From: Nocardioides salarius
GTDB taxonomy: Bacteria > Actinomycetota > Actinomycetes > Propionibacteriales > Nocardioidaceae
NCBI RefSeq assembly: GCF_016907435.1
Contig: NZ_JAFBBZ010000001.1
Span: 868,001 to 932,000, forward strand
Reading direction: 5' to 3'
DNA length: 64,000 nt
Positions 35,207 through 43,510 of the stretch are shown piece by piece; positions within the stretch are counted from its first letter, which is position 1, and each line of letters begins with the position of its first letter. Both the position numbers and the translations under genes were made by a program. The notes beneath the pieces were generated by a model. The model was not told the DNA's origin. It did no database searches and saw only the letters and a list, made by a program, of their open reading frames with translations.

Positions 35207-35720
35207 CGGTCCCCTCGTCGGGACCCAGGCCCCGCGCCGACTCCGGCAGCGGCGGCAGCACCGACGTCTCGTCGTACGACGCGAGCTGGCCGATGCGCCG
35301 CACGTGGCGCTCGTCGCCGCTGAACGGCTCGGCCAGGAAGACCTCCACGAAGCGGGTCATGTCGTCGAGGCTGTGCATCCGGCCGCCGACAGAGACCATC
35401 TGCGCGTCGTTGTGGTCGCGGGCGAGCTTCGCGGTCTCCTCCGACCAGGCCAGCGCGCAGCGGATGCCCTCGACCTTGTTGGCCGCCATCTGCTCGCCGT
35501 TGCCGGAGCCACCGACCACCACGCCCATCGAGTCCTGGCCGGCGGCGCGCTCGCGGGCCACGGCCTCGGCGGCGCGCAGGCAGAAGACGGGGTAGTCGTC
35601 GAGGGCGTCGTAGACGAACGGGCCGTGGTCGACCGGCTCGTAGCCGTGCTCGGTGAGCCAGGCGACGAGGTGGGCCTTCAGGTCGAGTCCGGCATGGTCG
35701 GAGCCCAGGTGCACGCGCAT
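35199..35720 (-). CDS. rpiB: Ribose-5-phosphate isomerase B
   Basis: RpiB interconverts ribose-5-phosphate and ribulose-5-phosphate in the pentose phosphate pathway. The 173-residue protein starts MRVHLGSDHAGLDLK and has VVVGGSGNGEQMAANKVEGI, where the Glu replaces the Cys used by the E. coli enzyme, as in the actinobacterial subtype. HNDAQMVSVGGRM completes the phosphate site. The ATG at 35720 is 6 nt from GATGAT (minus strand, 35727-35732), again leaderless in style. It overlaps nei and is probably cotranscribed. Confidence 0.95.
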   Translation of the reverse strand: MRVHLGSDHAGLDLKAHLVAWLTEHGYEPVDHGPFVYDALDDYPVFCLRAAEAVARERAAGQDSMGVVVGGSGNGEQMAANKVEGIRCALAWSEETAKLARDHNDAQMVSVGGRMHSLDDMTRFVEVFLAEPFSGDERHVRRIGQLASYDETSVLPPLPESARGLGPDEGTDA

Positions 35721-35756
35721 GGCGGGATCATCCCAGAGCCGGGCGAGCGGGTCGGC

Positions 35757-36641
35757 TCAGGGGTACATGCCCAGGAACGCCGCCACCTGGCGGGTCATCG
35801 GCTCGGCGGCGTCGAAGACCTCGGGGTGTCGCCAGAAGCCGTGCACCTGGCCCAGGTAGCGGGTCGCGACCACGGCGACCCCGGCGTCGGCCAGCAGCGC
35901 GGCCAGGTGCTCGCCCTCGTCGCGCAGCGGGTCGTGCTCGGCCGTGGTCACCAGGGTCGGTGGCAGCGCCCAGAGCCGGTCGGAGCGCAGCGGCGCCAGG
36001 TCGGGGTGCTCCAGGTCGGCCGGGGTGGCGGCGTACTGCTGCCAGTACCACTGCGCCTCGCGCGGGTCGAAGCCGTCGGCGGCGGTGCGGTAGCTCTCGA
36101 ACGCGCCCTCGGGGTCGAGGAAGGGGTAGACCAGCGCGAGCGCCCGGAAGCGCCCGGGGTGGCGCAGCGCCGCCACCAGGGCCAGGTTGGCCCCCGCGCT
36201 GTCGCCGTGCACGTAGAGCGGCGCCTCCAGCTCGTACGCCGCGCCCTCGCGCGCCAGCCAGGCCAGCACCGTGTCGACGTCGTCGGGGGCCGCGGGGAAC
36301 CGGTGCTCCGGCGGGCGGCGGTAGTCCACGCTGAGCACCGTGACCTCGCTGCGGTTGGCCAGCCGGCGCGCCGCGGCGTCGTGGACGTCGATGTCGTGGA
36401 AGACGAAGCCGCCGCCGTGCAGGTGCACCAGGGTGCCCTCGCGCGCGTCGCGGGGCCGGTAGAGCCGGCAGCGGACCCCGTCGGCGTCGACGTCGAGGAC
36501 CTGCTCGACGTCCTCGCGGGGCAGCCCGGCGGCGAGCTCACGGGCCTGGCGGCGCGACTCCTCGATGTCGAAGCCCGGTTCGAAGACCTTGGGCGTCAGC
36601 GCGGCCGCCTCGACGAAGCGTCGGGACTGGGGGTAGAGCAC
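35757..36641 (-). CDS. Alpha/beta hydrolase, hormone-sensitive-lipase (esterase) family
   Basis: The 294-residue esterase has the HSL-family oxyanion motif VHLHGGGFVFHD and nucleophile GDSAGANLAL. The acid lies in EHDPLRDEG and the histidine in YLGQVHGFWRHPEVF. This is a complete bacterial lipase/esterase of the LipP/NlhH type; it probably hydrolyses short acyl esters. It sits at the place of lipP in the M. tuberculosis order, but on the other side of rpiB. It follows the LURP-one-like gene after 9 nt, so both probably share one transcript. Confidence 0.88.
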   Translation of the reverse strand: MLYPQSRRFVEAAALTPKVFEPGFDIEESRRQARELAAGLPREDVEQVLDVDADGVRCRLYRPRDAREGTLVHLHGGGFVFHDIDVHDAAARRLANRSEVTVLSVDYRRPPEHRFPAAPDDVDTVLAWLAREGAAYELEAPLYVHGDSAGANLALVAALRHPGRFRALALVYPFLDPEGAFESYRTAADGFDPREAQWYWQQYAATPADLEHPDLAPLRSDRLWALPPTLVTTAEHDPLRDEGEHLAALLADAGVAVVATRYLGQVHGFWRHPEVFDAAEPMTRQVAAFLGMYP

Positions 36642-36650
36642 GCGGTCTCC

Positions 36651-37220
36651 TCAGCGCTGCATCAGGGCGTCGAGCCCCACGGCGATGGCGGCGGCGACCC
36701 GGAAGTCGACGCGCTCGTCGGGCACGGTGACGGTGTAGCGGTCGCGCAGCTTGAACTGGCGCTCCACGCTCATCAGCGGCGCTCCGTCGGGGGTGGTGAA
36801 GTCGAAGTGGATCGAGAGGAACGGGATGTCGGCGACGCGGCGCAGCAGCGCGGTGAGCTGGCTGCGCTCCTGGCCGGTGCCGGTGTAGCCGGGACCCTCG
36901 ACGTGGAAGGTCGAGCGCAGCAGGCTGGCCCCGAAGTCCTTGCGGAAGAAGCCGACCTGGCGCTGGCCCTCGTCGAGCACGTCGTAGCCGGCGTTGAGGT
37001 CGACGCGCTTGCGGGCCTTGAAGCTGAAGACCGGCCGGGCCCTGGACTCGTCGGCGTAGAAGGTGACCTCCTCCTTGAAGGCCAGCCGCTTCTGCTGGGC
37101 CAGGCCCATCAGCCGGCCCTCCGCCCCGTCGGGCTCGGCGGCGACGAGCTCGTAGCGGTTGGTGGTCATCGCCAGCTTCTGCTTGACGTAGAAGCTGGGG
37201 AGGTACATCTCCGCGGTCAT
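36651..37220 (-). CDS. LURP-one/Tubby-like family protein
   Basis: The 189-residue protein is mostly beta-strand with one C-terminal hydrophobic helix (VDFRVAAAIAVGLDALMQR). It resembles LURP-one-related or Tubby C-terminal-like proteins, through VKQKLAMTTNRYELV and the segment LLSIHFDF-like FLSIHFDFTTPDG, QFKLRDRYTVTVPDERVDFR. Function is unknown; some members act as lipid scramblase-like proteins. The ATG at 37220 lies 6 nt from TAGGTT (minus strand, 37227-37232). The left 31-nt inverted repeat lies just upstream of that box. Confidence 0.7.
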   Translation of the reverse strand: MTAEMYLPSFYVKQKLAMTTNRYELVAAEPDGAEGRLMGLAQQKRLAFKEEVTFYADESRARPVFSFKARKRVDLNAGYDVLDEGQRQVGFFRKDFGASLLRSTFHVEGPGYTGTGQERSQLTALLRRVADIPFLSIHFDFTTPDGAPLMSVERQFKLRDRYTVTVPDERVDFRVAAAIAVGLDALMQR

Positions 37221-37236
37221 GGCCCGAACCTACGCC

Positions 37237-37267
37237 CGAGCGGTCACTTTCTAACCACCGACCAGTC
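37237..37267 (+). repeat. Left copy of 31-nt inverted repeat
   Basis: It begins CGAGCGGTCACTTTCTAACC and ends 37267. It matches the reverse complement of 37666-37696 at 25 of 31 positions. It lies in the divergent region between the LURP-one-like gene and the YrdB-like gene and spans the place expected for the LURP-one-like -35 box. Confidence 0.75.
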
Positions 37268-37307
37268 ACTTCCGCACCCACGGGTCCGGACGCCGCAGAC
37301 TGGTCCC

Positions 37308-37667
37308 GTGGTCTGGTCCGTGCTGACGCTGCTGTTCCTGGTCGAGCTGCTCGCCTGGGCGGCGTACGGCGTGCTCGGCTGGGCGCTGTCGCCCGGGTGG
37401 CTGTGGGTGTGGCTGCTGCCGCTGCTCGTGGTCTCCCTGTGGGCAGCGACCGCCTCGCCGAGGGCCCGGTGGCGCGGCGCCGTGCTGACCCCCGTCGTCA
37501 AGCTGCTCGCCTTCACCGGTGCCGTGCTCGCCCTGGTCGGCACCGGGCACCCTGTGGCCGGTGGCGTGCTCGGTGTCCTCGCGACCGCCGTGCACCTGGC
37601 TGCGCGCCGACCCGACGTACGGGCTCGACTGGAGCAGATCAGCACCCCGGATGGGGTGCGGGACTGA
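37308..37667 (+). CDS. YrdB-like (DUF2568) small membrane protein
   Basis: The 119-residue protein has four membrane helices and resembles the YrdB/DUF2568 family: VELLAWAAYGVLGWAL at the start and PRARWRGAVLTPVVKLLAF in the centre. Function is unknown. The GTG at 37308 (VVWSVLTLL) is 6 nt from CAGACT (37296-37301), so a leaderless mRNA is likely. It is flanked by 31-nt imperfect inverted repeats. The right copy includes its stop codon. Confidence 0.75.
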   Translation: MVWSVLTLLFLVELLAWAAYGVLGWALSPGWLWVWLLPLLVVSLWAATASPRARWRGAVLTPVVKLLAFTGAVLALVGTGHPVAGGVLGVLATAVHLAARRPDVRARLEQISTPDGVRD

Positions 37668-37696
37668 CCGCTCGGTGGTGAAGAAGTGACTGCTCG
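37666..37696 (-). repeat. Right copy of 31-nt inverted repeat
   Basis: Its reverse complement begins CGAGCAGTCACTTCTTCACC. It overlaps the last two bases of the YrdB-like stop codon and ends 5 nt before the metG stop, so it fills the convergent gap. Confidence 0.75.
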
Positions 37697-37701
37697 TGCC
37701 C

Positions 37702-39498
37702 TCAGGCCTCGGCGAGGCGGGCGACCTCCTCCTCGGCCACGGCGGGGTCGAGCTTGGTGAAGACCGGGGTGGGCTTGTCGACGGGGGTGCCGACCACGAT
37801 CGGGTGGCGCTGCCAGGACGGCGCGGTGGTGTAGTCGCCGGTGATCACCGGGTAGCCGGGGCCGCCGTCGAGGTCCTCGACCTCCTCGATGCGCGGCATC
37901 GGGGCCACCTCGCCGGCGCCGCCGAGGGCCCGGTCGACGGCGTTGGCCGAGAACGGCAGGAACGGCGCCAGCACCAGGTTGAGGTCGGCGACGCACTGGG
38001 CGACCACGTGCAGGATCGTGGCCAGCCGCTCGCGCTGGTCCTCACCCTTGAGCTTCCACGGCTCGGAGTCGGAGACGTACTTGTTGACCACCCCGACCGC
38101 GCGCATGGCCTCGCCGATGGCGGCCTTGAGCCGGTGCCGCTCGAGCAGGTCGCCCACGGTCGCGAACGCGGCCTCGGCCACCGCGAGCACCTCCTCGTCC
38201 TGCGGCTCCAGCGGCCCGGCGGCCGGGATCTCGCCGAAGTTCTTGGCGATCAGCGTGGCGGTGCGGTTGACCAGGTTGCCCCAGCCGGCGACCAGCTCGT
38301 CGTTGGTGCGGCGCACGAACTCGGCCCAGGTGAAGTCGGAGTCCTGGTTCTCGGGACCGGCCGAGGCCACGAAGAAGCGGAACGCGTCGGGCTGGTAGCG
38401 GCTGAGCAGGTCGCGCACGTAGATGACGACCTTCTTGGAGGAGGAGAACTTGCGCCCCTCCATGGTCAGGAACTCCGAGCTGACCACCTCGGTCGGCAGG
38501 TTGAGCTCGCCGTAGGCGTGGGTGCTGCCCCCGTGGTCGCCCTTGCCCGAGTAGGCCAGCAGCTCGGCCGGCCAGATCTGGGAGTGGAAGGTGATGTTGT
38601 CCTTGCCCATGAAGTAGTAGGACAGGGCCTCGGGGTCGTTCCACCACTGGCGCCACGCCTCGGGGTCGCCGCTGCGCCGGGCCCACTCGATGGAGGCCGA
38701 GAGGTAGCCGATGACCGCGTCGAACCAGACGTAGAGCTTCTTCGTCGGCTGCTCGCGCCAGCCGTCGAGCGGGACCGCGATGCCCCAGTCGATGTCGCGG
38801 GTCATCGCCCGCGGCCGGATCTCCTTGAGGATGTTCTGGCTGAAGCGGATGACGTTGGGCCGCCACAGACCGGTCGCCTCGCGCTCGTCGAGCCACTCCC
38901 CCAGTGCCTCGGCCAGCGCGGGCAGGTCGAGGAAGAAGTGCTGGGTCTCGATGAACTCGGGCGTCTCGCCGTTGATCTTCGAGACCGGGTCGACGAGGTC
39001 GGCGGGGTCGAGCTGGTTGCCGCAGGTGTCGCACTGGTCGCCGCGGGCGCCGCCGGCGCCGCAGATCGGGCAGGTGCCCTCGATGTAGCGGTCGGGCAGG
39101 GTGCGCCCCGTCGACGGCGAGATCGCGCCGTGGGTGGTCTGCTCGACGAAGTAGCCGTTGGCGTGCACGCCGAGGAAGAGCTCCTGCACCACCGCGTGGT
39201 GGTTGGGCGTGGTGGTGCGCGTGTAGAGGTCGTAGGTGCAGCCCAGCGCGGCGAGGTCCTCGGCGATGATCCGGTGGTTCTTGTCGGCGAGCTCCTGGGG
39301 GGTGACCCCGGCCTCGTCGGCGGCGATCAGGATGGGCGTGCCGTGCTCGTCGGAGCCCGAGACCATCAGCACGTCGTGGCCCGCCATGCGCATGTAGCGG
39401 CTGAAGACGTCGGAGGGCACCCCGAAGCCGGCGACGTGGCCGATGTGGCGCGGACCGTTGGCGTAGGGCCAGGCGACTGCCGACAGGACTCTGCTCAT
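37702..39498 (-). CDS. metG: Methionyl-tRNA synthetase
   Basis: MetG charges initiator and elongator tRNA-Met. The 598-residue class Ia enzyme has HIGH in [17 protein letters not shown] (residues about 17-20), a zinc knuckle [18 protein letters not shown] (about 141-160) and KFSSSKKVV as the KMSKS loop (about 351). The C-terminal tRNA-binding dimerisation domain found in E. coli is absent, as in many actinobacteria. The ATG at 39498 is 6 nt from TAGGAT; this promoter end is nearly identical to that of valS. Confidence 0.96.
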   Translation of the reverse strand: MSRVLSAVAWPYANGPRHIGHVAGFGVPSDVFSRYMRMAGHDVLMVSGSDEHGTPILIAADEAGVTPQELADKNHRIIAEDLAALGCTYDLYTRTTTPNHHAVVQELFLGVHANGYFVEQTTHGAISPSTGRTLPDRYIEGTCPICGAGGARGDQCDTCGNQLDPADLVDPVSKINGETPEFIETQHFFLDLPALAEALGEWLDEREATGLWRPNVIRFSQNILKEIRPRAMTRDIDWGIAVPLDGWREQPTKKLYVWFDAVIGYLSASIEWARRSGDPEAWRQWWNDPEALSYYFMGKDNITFHSQIWPAELLAYSGKGDHGGSTHAYGELNLPTEVVSSEFLTMEGRKFSSSKKVVIYVRDLLSRYQPDAFRFFVASAGPENQDSDFTWAEFVRRTNDELVAGWGNLVNRTATLIAKNFGEIPAAGPLEPQDEEVLAVAEAAFATVGDLLERHRLKAAIGEAMRAVGVVNKYVSDSEPWKLKGEDQRERLATILHVVAQCVADLNLVLAPFLPFSANAVDRALGGAGEVAPMPRIEEVEDLDGGPGYPVITGDYTTAPSWQRHPIVVGTPVDKPTPVFTKLDPAVAEEEVARLAEA

Positions 39499-39510
39499 GG
39501 GGGAATCCTA
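39499..39510 (-). promoter_or_regulatory. metG -10 box and leaderless start
   Basis: On the minus strand TAGGAT (39505-39510) plus TCCCCC precedes the ATG directly. The 15-nt string TAGGATTCCCCCATG is shared with valS, and a few bases on each side also match. Confidence 0.6.
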
Positions 39511-39568
39511 GGAGTGCGCGGCGCGCGGCCCGTCGGCGGCGTGCCCGCACGTGGCTACCGTGGAGACC

Positions 39569-40258
39569 ATGACCACGCTGCTGGCCGAGGACCTGCTGCT
39601 CCTGCTGCTCGACGACGAGTCGGGCGCGCTGGACGCGACCACGGACCCCGCGCCCGCGCTGGGCGGCGCGCTGCTGCTCGAGCTGGCCCTCGACGACGCC
39701 GTCGAGGTCCACGCGCGACGCTGGGCCGGCGACGTCGTGCGGCCCACCGCGCAGGGGGCCGGCCCCGCGGGCACCCAGCCCCGCGACCCGCTGCTGGAGG
39801 CCGCGCTGGTCACGGTGGCCGAGAAGGAGCGCACCCCGCAGGACCTGGTGCAGCGGCTCGGCAAGGGGGTCAAGGAGCAGCTGGTCGAGCGGCTGGTCGG
39901 ACGGGGCGTGCTCGAGGTGCGCCGCGACAAGGTGCTGGGGCTCTTCCCCCGCACCCGCTGGCCGGCGCGCGACAGCTCCCACGAGGACGCCGTACGCCGC
40001 TCGCTCACCGCGGTCCTCGTGGGCGGCGCCGAGCCCGACCCGCGCACCGCCGCGCTGGTCGCGCTCCTGCACGCGACCGGCCGGGCCCACAAGGTCGTCG
40101 ACCACCAGGGGATCCGCGCGGGGCAGGTCAGGCGCCGGGCCAAGGAGGTCGCCGAGGGGGCCTGGGCGGCCGAGGCCGTGCGCAGGGCGGTCAGCGCCGC
40201 GACCGCCGCGGTCGTCACCTCGATCGCGGTCGGGGCGGCCATCTCGTCAGGAGGCTGA
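39569..40258 (+). CDS. GPP34 (Golgi phosphoprotein 3-like) family protein
   Basis: The 229-residue protein is a bacterial GPP34/GOLPH3-like protein. It starts MTTLLAEDLLLLLLDDESG and has GGALLLELALDDAVEV, GVKEQLVERLVGRGVLEV and LFPRTRWPARD. Eukaryotic relatives bind phosphoinositide membranes; the role of bacterial ones is not known. The ATG at 39569 is 7 nt from TACCGT (39556-39561) and may be leaderless. It is divergent from metG with a 70-bp shared promoter region, and convergent with the amidase. Confidence 0.85.
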   Translation: MTTLLAEDLLLLLLDDESGALDATTDPAPALGGALLLELALDDAVEVHARRWAGDVVRPTAQGAGPAGTQPRDPLLEAALVTVAEKERTPQDLVQRLGKGVKEQLVERLVGRGVLEVRRDKVLGLFPRTRWPARDSSHEDAVRRSLTAVLVGGAEPDPRTAALVALLHATGRAHKVVDHQGIRAGQVRRRAKEVAEGAWAAEAVRRAVSAATAAVVTSIAVGAAISSGG

Positions 40259-40280
40259 CCCGCCCGGGGCCGGGCGGGTC
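40257..40280. terminator. Hairpin after the GPP34 gene
   Basis: Perfect 11-nt arms (GACCCGCCCGG) around two bases. The left arm begins inside the TGA stop codon of the GPP34 gene. It lies between convergent genes and can serve both. Confidence 0.7.
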
Positions 40281-40312
40281 GCCGGCCGAGCACCAGCCGG
40301 GCTCAGCCGGGC

Positions 40313-41497
40313 TCAGCCGGTCCCGCCGTACCTCTTGGCGCGCTTGCGGGTGCGCCTGCGGATCGCGGGCAGCTTCTTGTAGAGCGACTGCCCCGGGCAG
40401 GCGGTGTCGTTGGTGTCGCGGTGGCCGTCGATGACGCGCAGCCGGACCCAGCCCTTGGGGTGCTTGTCGCTGCCGGTGGAGTAGACTCGGACCCTGCCCG
40501 AGGGCCGGCGCCCGTACTTGTCGAGCTTCCAGGCCGCCAGCTTGACCACGGCCGTGACCGCCTTGCCGCTGACCCCGCTGGTCTCGAAGTTGCCGATGAC
40601 CGCCACGCCCACCGACGTGTTGTTGAAGCCCAGCGTGTGCGCGCCGCGCACCGGCTTGCCCGGGCCGCCGGCCCGCCCGACCCAGGTGCGCCCGAACTTG
40701 TCGACGAGGAAGTTGTAGCCGATGTCGGACCAGCCCAGGGACTGGGTGTGGTAGCGGTACATCGAGCGGATCATGGCGGGCACGTCGCCGCGGCTGTAGT
40801 CGTTGCCGCTCGCGGTGTGGTGCACGTGGACCTGCTGGATGGTGCGGCACATCACCGGCTTGCCGTCGCGCCACGAGCCGTCGGCACCCCAGTCCTTGCG
40901 GCTGAGCAACCGCGGCCGCGGCGAGCGCCGGGGCTTCTTGCGGGCGGGCTCGTCGGAGTCCTCCTGCGCCGCGCCGCTGCGTCCCCCGGGGATCGAGGCC
41001 CGGGCCCGCGCGTCACCGGGCCGGCTGCCGGGGTCGAGGAGCACCAGGTGCAGGTCCCCGGGACGCCGTCCGACCACGAGCACCTCGACGCCGTCGGCCT
41101 CGGGGAGCCACAGCGGGTCGGTGCCCCGGCGCCCGGCGTCCTCGCGACTGCCGGTGTCGGGACCGTCGTGCAGCACCCGCAGCGCCTGCCACGACGACCA
41201 GCGGCCGCCGCTGCGGGTGCGCACCCGCAGCCCGGGCGCCCTGCCGGTCCAGGTCAGCGCGAGCATCCGGTACGCCGCGGTGTCCAGGCGGCCGGTGGCC
41301 CACCGGCCCGCGCCGCTGCGCTGGAGGCGCTGGGTGCCGAGGGCGATCTCGTGGCTGGCGACGCCACCGGACCTGGTGGTCTCGGCGGCCGCGGAGCCGG
41401 GTGCGCCCCACCCCGCCAGGGCACCGATCGCGGGCACGGTCGACAGGGCCGCGGCCCGGGTGACCAGGGTGCGGCGCGGCAGCGGTGGACTAGACAT
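40313..41497 (-). CDS. Secreted N-acetylmuramoyl-L-alanine amidase (PGRP/Amidase_2)
   Basis: The 394-residue exported protein has a Tat-like signal (PPLPRRTLVTRAAAL), a beta-rich N-terminal domain of about 150 residues, a basic linker and a C-terminal PGRP amidase domain. Zinc ligands are visible in VHVHHTASGND, the VIDGHRD region and TACPGQSL, where Cys completes the catalytic set. It should cleave the stem peptide from muramic acid. The ATG at 41497 is chosen because a TCGACA-17-CATGAT promoter ends 7 nt before it; upstream ATGs at 41506 and 41509 fall in that box. Confidence 0.9.
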   Translation of the reverse strand: MSSPPLPRRTLVTRAAALSTVPAIGALAGWGAPGSAAAETTRSGGVASHEIALGTQRLQRSGAGRWATGRLDTAAYRMLALTWTGRAPGLRVRTRSGGRWSSWQALRVLHDGPDTGSREDAGRRGTDPLWLPEADGVEVLVVGRRPGDLHLVLLDPGSRPGDARARASIPGGRSGAAQEDSDEPARKKPRRSPRPRLLSRKDWGADGSWRDGKPVMCRTIQQVHVHHTASGNDYSRGDVPAMIRSMYRYHTQSLGWSDIGYNFLVDKFGRTWVGRAGGPGKPVRGAHTLGFNNTSVGVAVIGNFETSGVSGKAVTAVVKLAAWKLDKYGRRPSGRVRVYSTGSDKHPKGWVRLRVIDGHRDTNDTACPGQSLYKKLPAIRRRTRKRAKRYGGTG

Positions 41498-41504
41498 CAC
41501 CAAC

Positions 41505-41533
41505 ATCATGCGTCACTGCAGCCACAGTGTCGA
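41505..41533 (-). promoter_or_regulatory. Promoter of the amidase gene (leaderless)
   Basis: On the minus strand TCGACA (41528-41533), a 17-nt spacer and CATGAT (41505-41510) lie 7 nt before the ATG at 41497. Confidence 0.55.
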
Positions 41534-41570
41534 TCCCCCGCGGCAGCGGCGTACACGGTAGGAAGGGACG

Positions 41571-42848
41571 GTGAGCACCCCACGGACCCGGCCCACCCCC
41601 GTCCCCGCGGCCCCCTCCGGCGACCAGGCCGGACGCAGCTGGCTGGGTCGGCAGGCCCGTCGGGCGGTGCGCCCGTTCTGGGTGGTGCCGGCGCTGTGGT
41701 CGGGCGGGGCGATCGCGCTCGGCCTCGTCGTCCCGAGGCTCGACTCCACCGGCCTGGCCGACCTGCTGCCGTTCCTCTTCCCCGGCGACGTCGAGGGCGC
41801 GCGCAGCGTGCTGTCGAGCATCGCGGGCGCGATGATCACGGTCACCGGCCTGGTCTTCTCCAACACGATGGTGGTGCTGCAGCTGGCCAGCAGCCAGTTC
41901 TCGCCCCGGGTGCTGCAGACCTTCCTGCAGGACCGCGTCACCCAGCACACGCTCGGCGTCTTCACCGCGACGTTCGTCTACGCCCTGACGGTGCTGCGCT
42001 CGCTGGCCGACGCCGGCGACGACCCCGTGCCCCAGCTGGCGGTGACCCTCGCCTTCGCGCTGGTGGTCGCCGCGGTGGCGATGTTCCTGCTCTTCATCAA
42101 CCACATCACCGCCTCGGTCGGCATCTCCAACATCCTGCACCGCAGCGCGCGCGAGACCCGCGACCTGCTCCAGCGCGGCCGAGGGGCCCGCCGCGACCTG
42201 CCCGAGGAACGGCCGGAGCTGGCCGACCTGGGCCACCAGCACGTGGTCCTGGCCCGGCGCAGCGGCTACCTCGACGCCCTCGACGTCGACCAGCTGTGCG
42301 CCCGGGCGCGCCAGCACGGGGCGCGCATCGAGGTGCTGCACCCGCTGGGCACCTTCCTGGTGGAGTCGCGCCCGCTCGCCGTGGTGCACGGCGCCCGCTC
42401 CGGCGACGTCGACTGGGACCAGCTGCTGCACCGCCACGTCGACCTCGCCCGCGAGCGCTCGCTGCAGCAGGACGTGGCCTTCGGGCTGCGCCGGCTGGTG
42501 GACATCGCCGAGCGCGCGCTGTCGCCCGGCATCAACGACCCGACCACCGCCGTGCAGGCCGTCGACCAGCTGCACGACCTGCTGCACCGCCTGGCCACCG
42601 AGCCCGACCCGTGGCCGGTGCACGTCGACGACGAGGGCACGCCGCGCCTGGTGACCCGCGAGACCACCTTCGAGCAGCTGCTCGACCTGGCCGTCGACGA
42701 GATCGCCCACTGGGGCCACGACGGCCTCCAGGTCCCCCGGCGGCTGCGCGCGATGCTCGACGACCTCCTGGTCGACGCGACGCCCGAGCACCGCACGGCC
42801 CTGCAGGCCAAGCAGTCCCGCCTCGCCGCGCTCGACACGGCGGGCTGA
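41571..42848 (+). CDS. DUF2254 membrane protein
   Basis: The 425-residue protein matches DUF2254. It has four membrane helices in the first 190 residues, with SSIAGAMITVTGLVFSNTMV and QLASSQFSPRVLQTFLQDR as conserved loops. A soluble C-terminal half contains ALSPGINDPTTAVQAVDQLHDLL, the most conserved stretch. Function is unknown. The GTG at 41571 has an AAGGGA-like ribosome-binding site and also a TAGGAA box 6 nt upstream. It is divergent from the amidase gene and converges on the nitroreductase homologue with a 13-nt gap. Confidence 0.85.
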   Translation: MSTPRTRPTPVPAAPSGDQAGRSWLGRQARRAVRPFWVVPALWSGGAIALGLVVPRLDSTGLADLLPFLFPGDVEGARSVLSSIAGAMITVTGLVFSNTMVVLQLASSQFSPRVLQTFLQDRVTQHTLGVFTATFVYALTVLRSLADAGDDPVPQLAVTLAFALVVAAVAMFLLFINHITASVGISNILHRSARETRDLLQRGRGARRDLPEERPELADLGHQHVVLARRSGYLDALDVDQLCARARQHGARIEVLHPLGTFLVESRPLAVVHGARSGDVDWDQLLHRHVDLARERSLQQDVAFGLRRLVDIAERALSPGINDPTTAVQAVDQLHDLLHRLATEPDPWPVHVDDEGTPRLVTRETTFEQLLDLAVDEIAHWGHDGLQVPRRLRAMLDDLLVDATPEHRTALQAKQSRLAALDTAG

Positions 42849-42861
42849 GGCGCGCTGCCGC

Positions 42862-43482
42862 CTAGCTGAAGTCGAGCTCGGCCGTGCGCGAGCGCTTGAG
42901 CTCGAAGAAGTAGGGGTAGCCGGCCATCAGCACCGCGCCGTCCCAGACCTTGCCGGCTTCCTCGCCCCGCGGGATCGACGTCATGACCGGCCCGAAGAAG
43001 GCGGTGCCGTCGATGGCGATGGTCGGGGTGCCGACCTCGTCGCCGACCTGGTCCATCCCCTCGTGGTGCGAGGCGCGGATGGCGTCGTCGTACGACGCGT
43101 CGTCCCAGGCCTCGATCAGCGCGGCCGGGAGCCCGACCTCGTCGAGCGCCTCGACGACCACGTCGCGCTCGGCGCCCCGGCCCTGGTCGTGGATGCGGGT
43201 GCCCATCGCGGAGTAGAGCGGCAGCAGCTGGTCCTGGCCGTGGCGCTGCCAGGTCGCCATCGCGACCCGCACCGGGCCCCAGCCCTTCTCGAGCGCCTCG
43301 CGATACTCCTCGGGCACGTCCTTGCCCTCGTTGAGGTAGGACAGGCTCATCACGTGCCAGGAGACCTCGATGTCACGCACCTGCTCCACCTCGAGGATCC
43401 ACCGCGAGGTGATCCAGGCGAAGGGGCACAGCGGGTCGAACCAGAAGTCGGCCGTGGACGTGGGAACGGTCTGGGAGGTCAT
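42862..43482 (-). CDS. Mycothiol-dependent nitroreductase Rv2466c homologue with altered active site
   Basis: The 206-residue thioredoxin-fold (DsbA-like) protein is very close in layout to M. tuberculosis Rv2466c: [51 protein letters not shown] and [17 protein letters not shown]. The family active site is CPWC. Here it reads C19-P-F-A22, so the second, resolving cysteine is missing. It may act as a one-cysteine mycothiol-dependent enzyme or may bind only the prodrug-like substrates. The pepN gene nearby repeats the M. tuberculosis neighbourhood. The ATG at 43482 has no clear ribosome-binding site. Confidence 0.88.
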   Translation of the reverse strand: MTSQTVPTSTADFWFDPLCPFAWITSRWILEVEQVRDIEVSWHVMSLSYLNEGKDVPEEYREALEKGWGPVRVAMATWQRHGQDQLLPLYSAMGTRIHDQGRGAERDVVVEALDEVGLPAALIEAWDDASYDDAIRASHHEGMDQVGDEVGTPTIAIDGTAFFGPVMTSIPRGEEAGKVWDGAVLMAGYPYFFELKRSRTAELDFS

Positions 43483-43510
43483 GGACGTTTCAATCACCTC
43501 CCCCGTCGCG

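Noticed and set aside
35052..37307. Extended plus-strand frame leading into the YrdB-like gene
   Set aside because: Only the last 119 codons look like a protein; upstream it is antisense to nei, rpiB, the esterase and the LURP-one-like gene. The GTG at 37308 is the sensible start.
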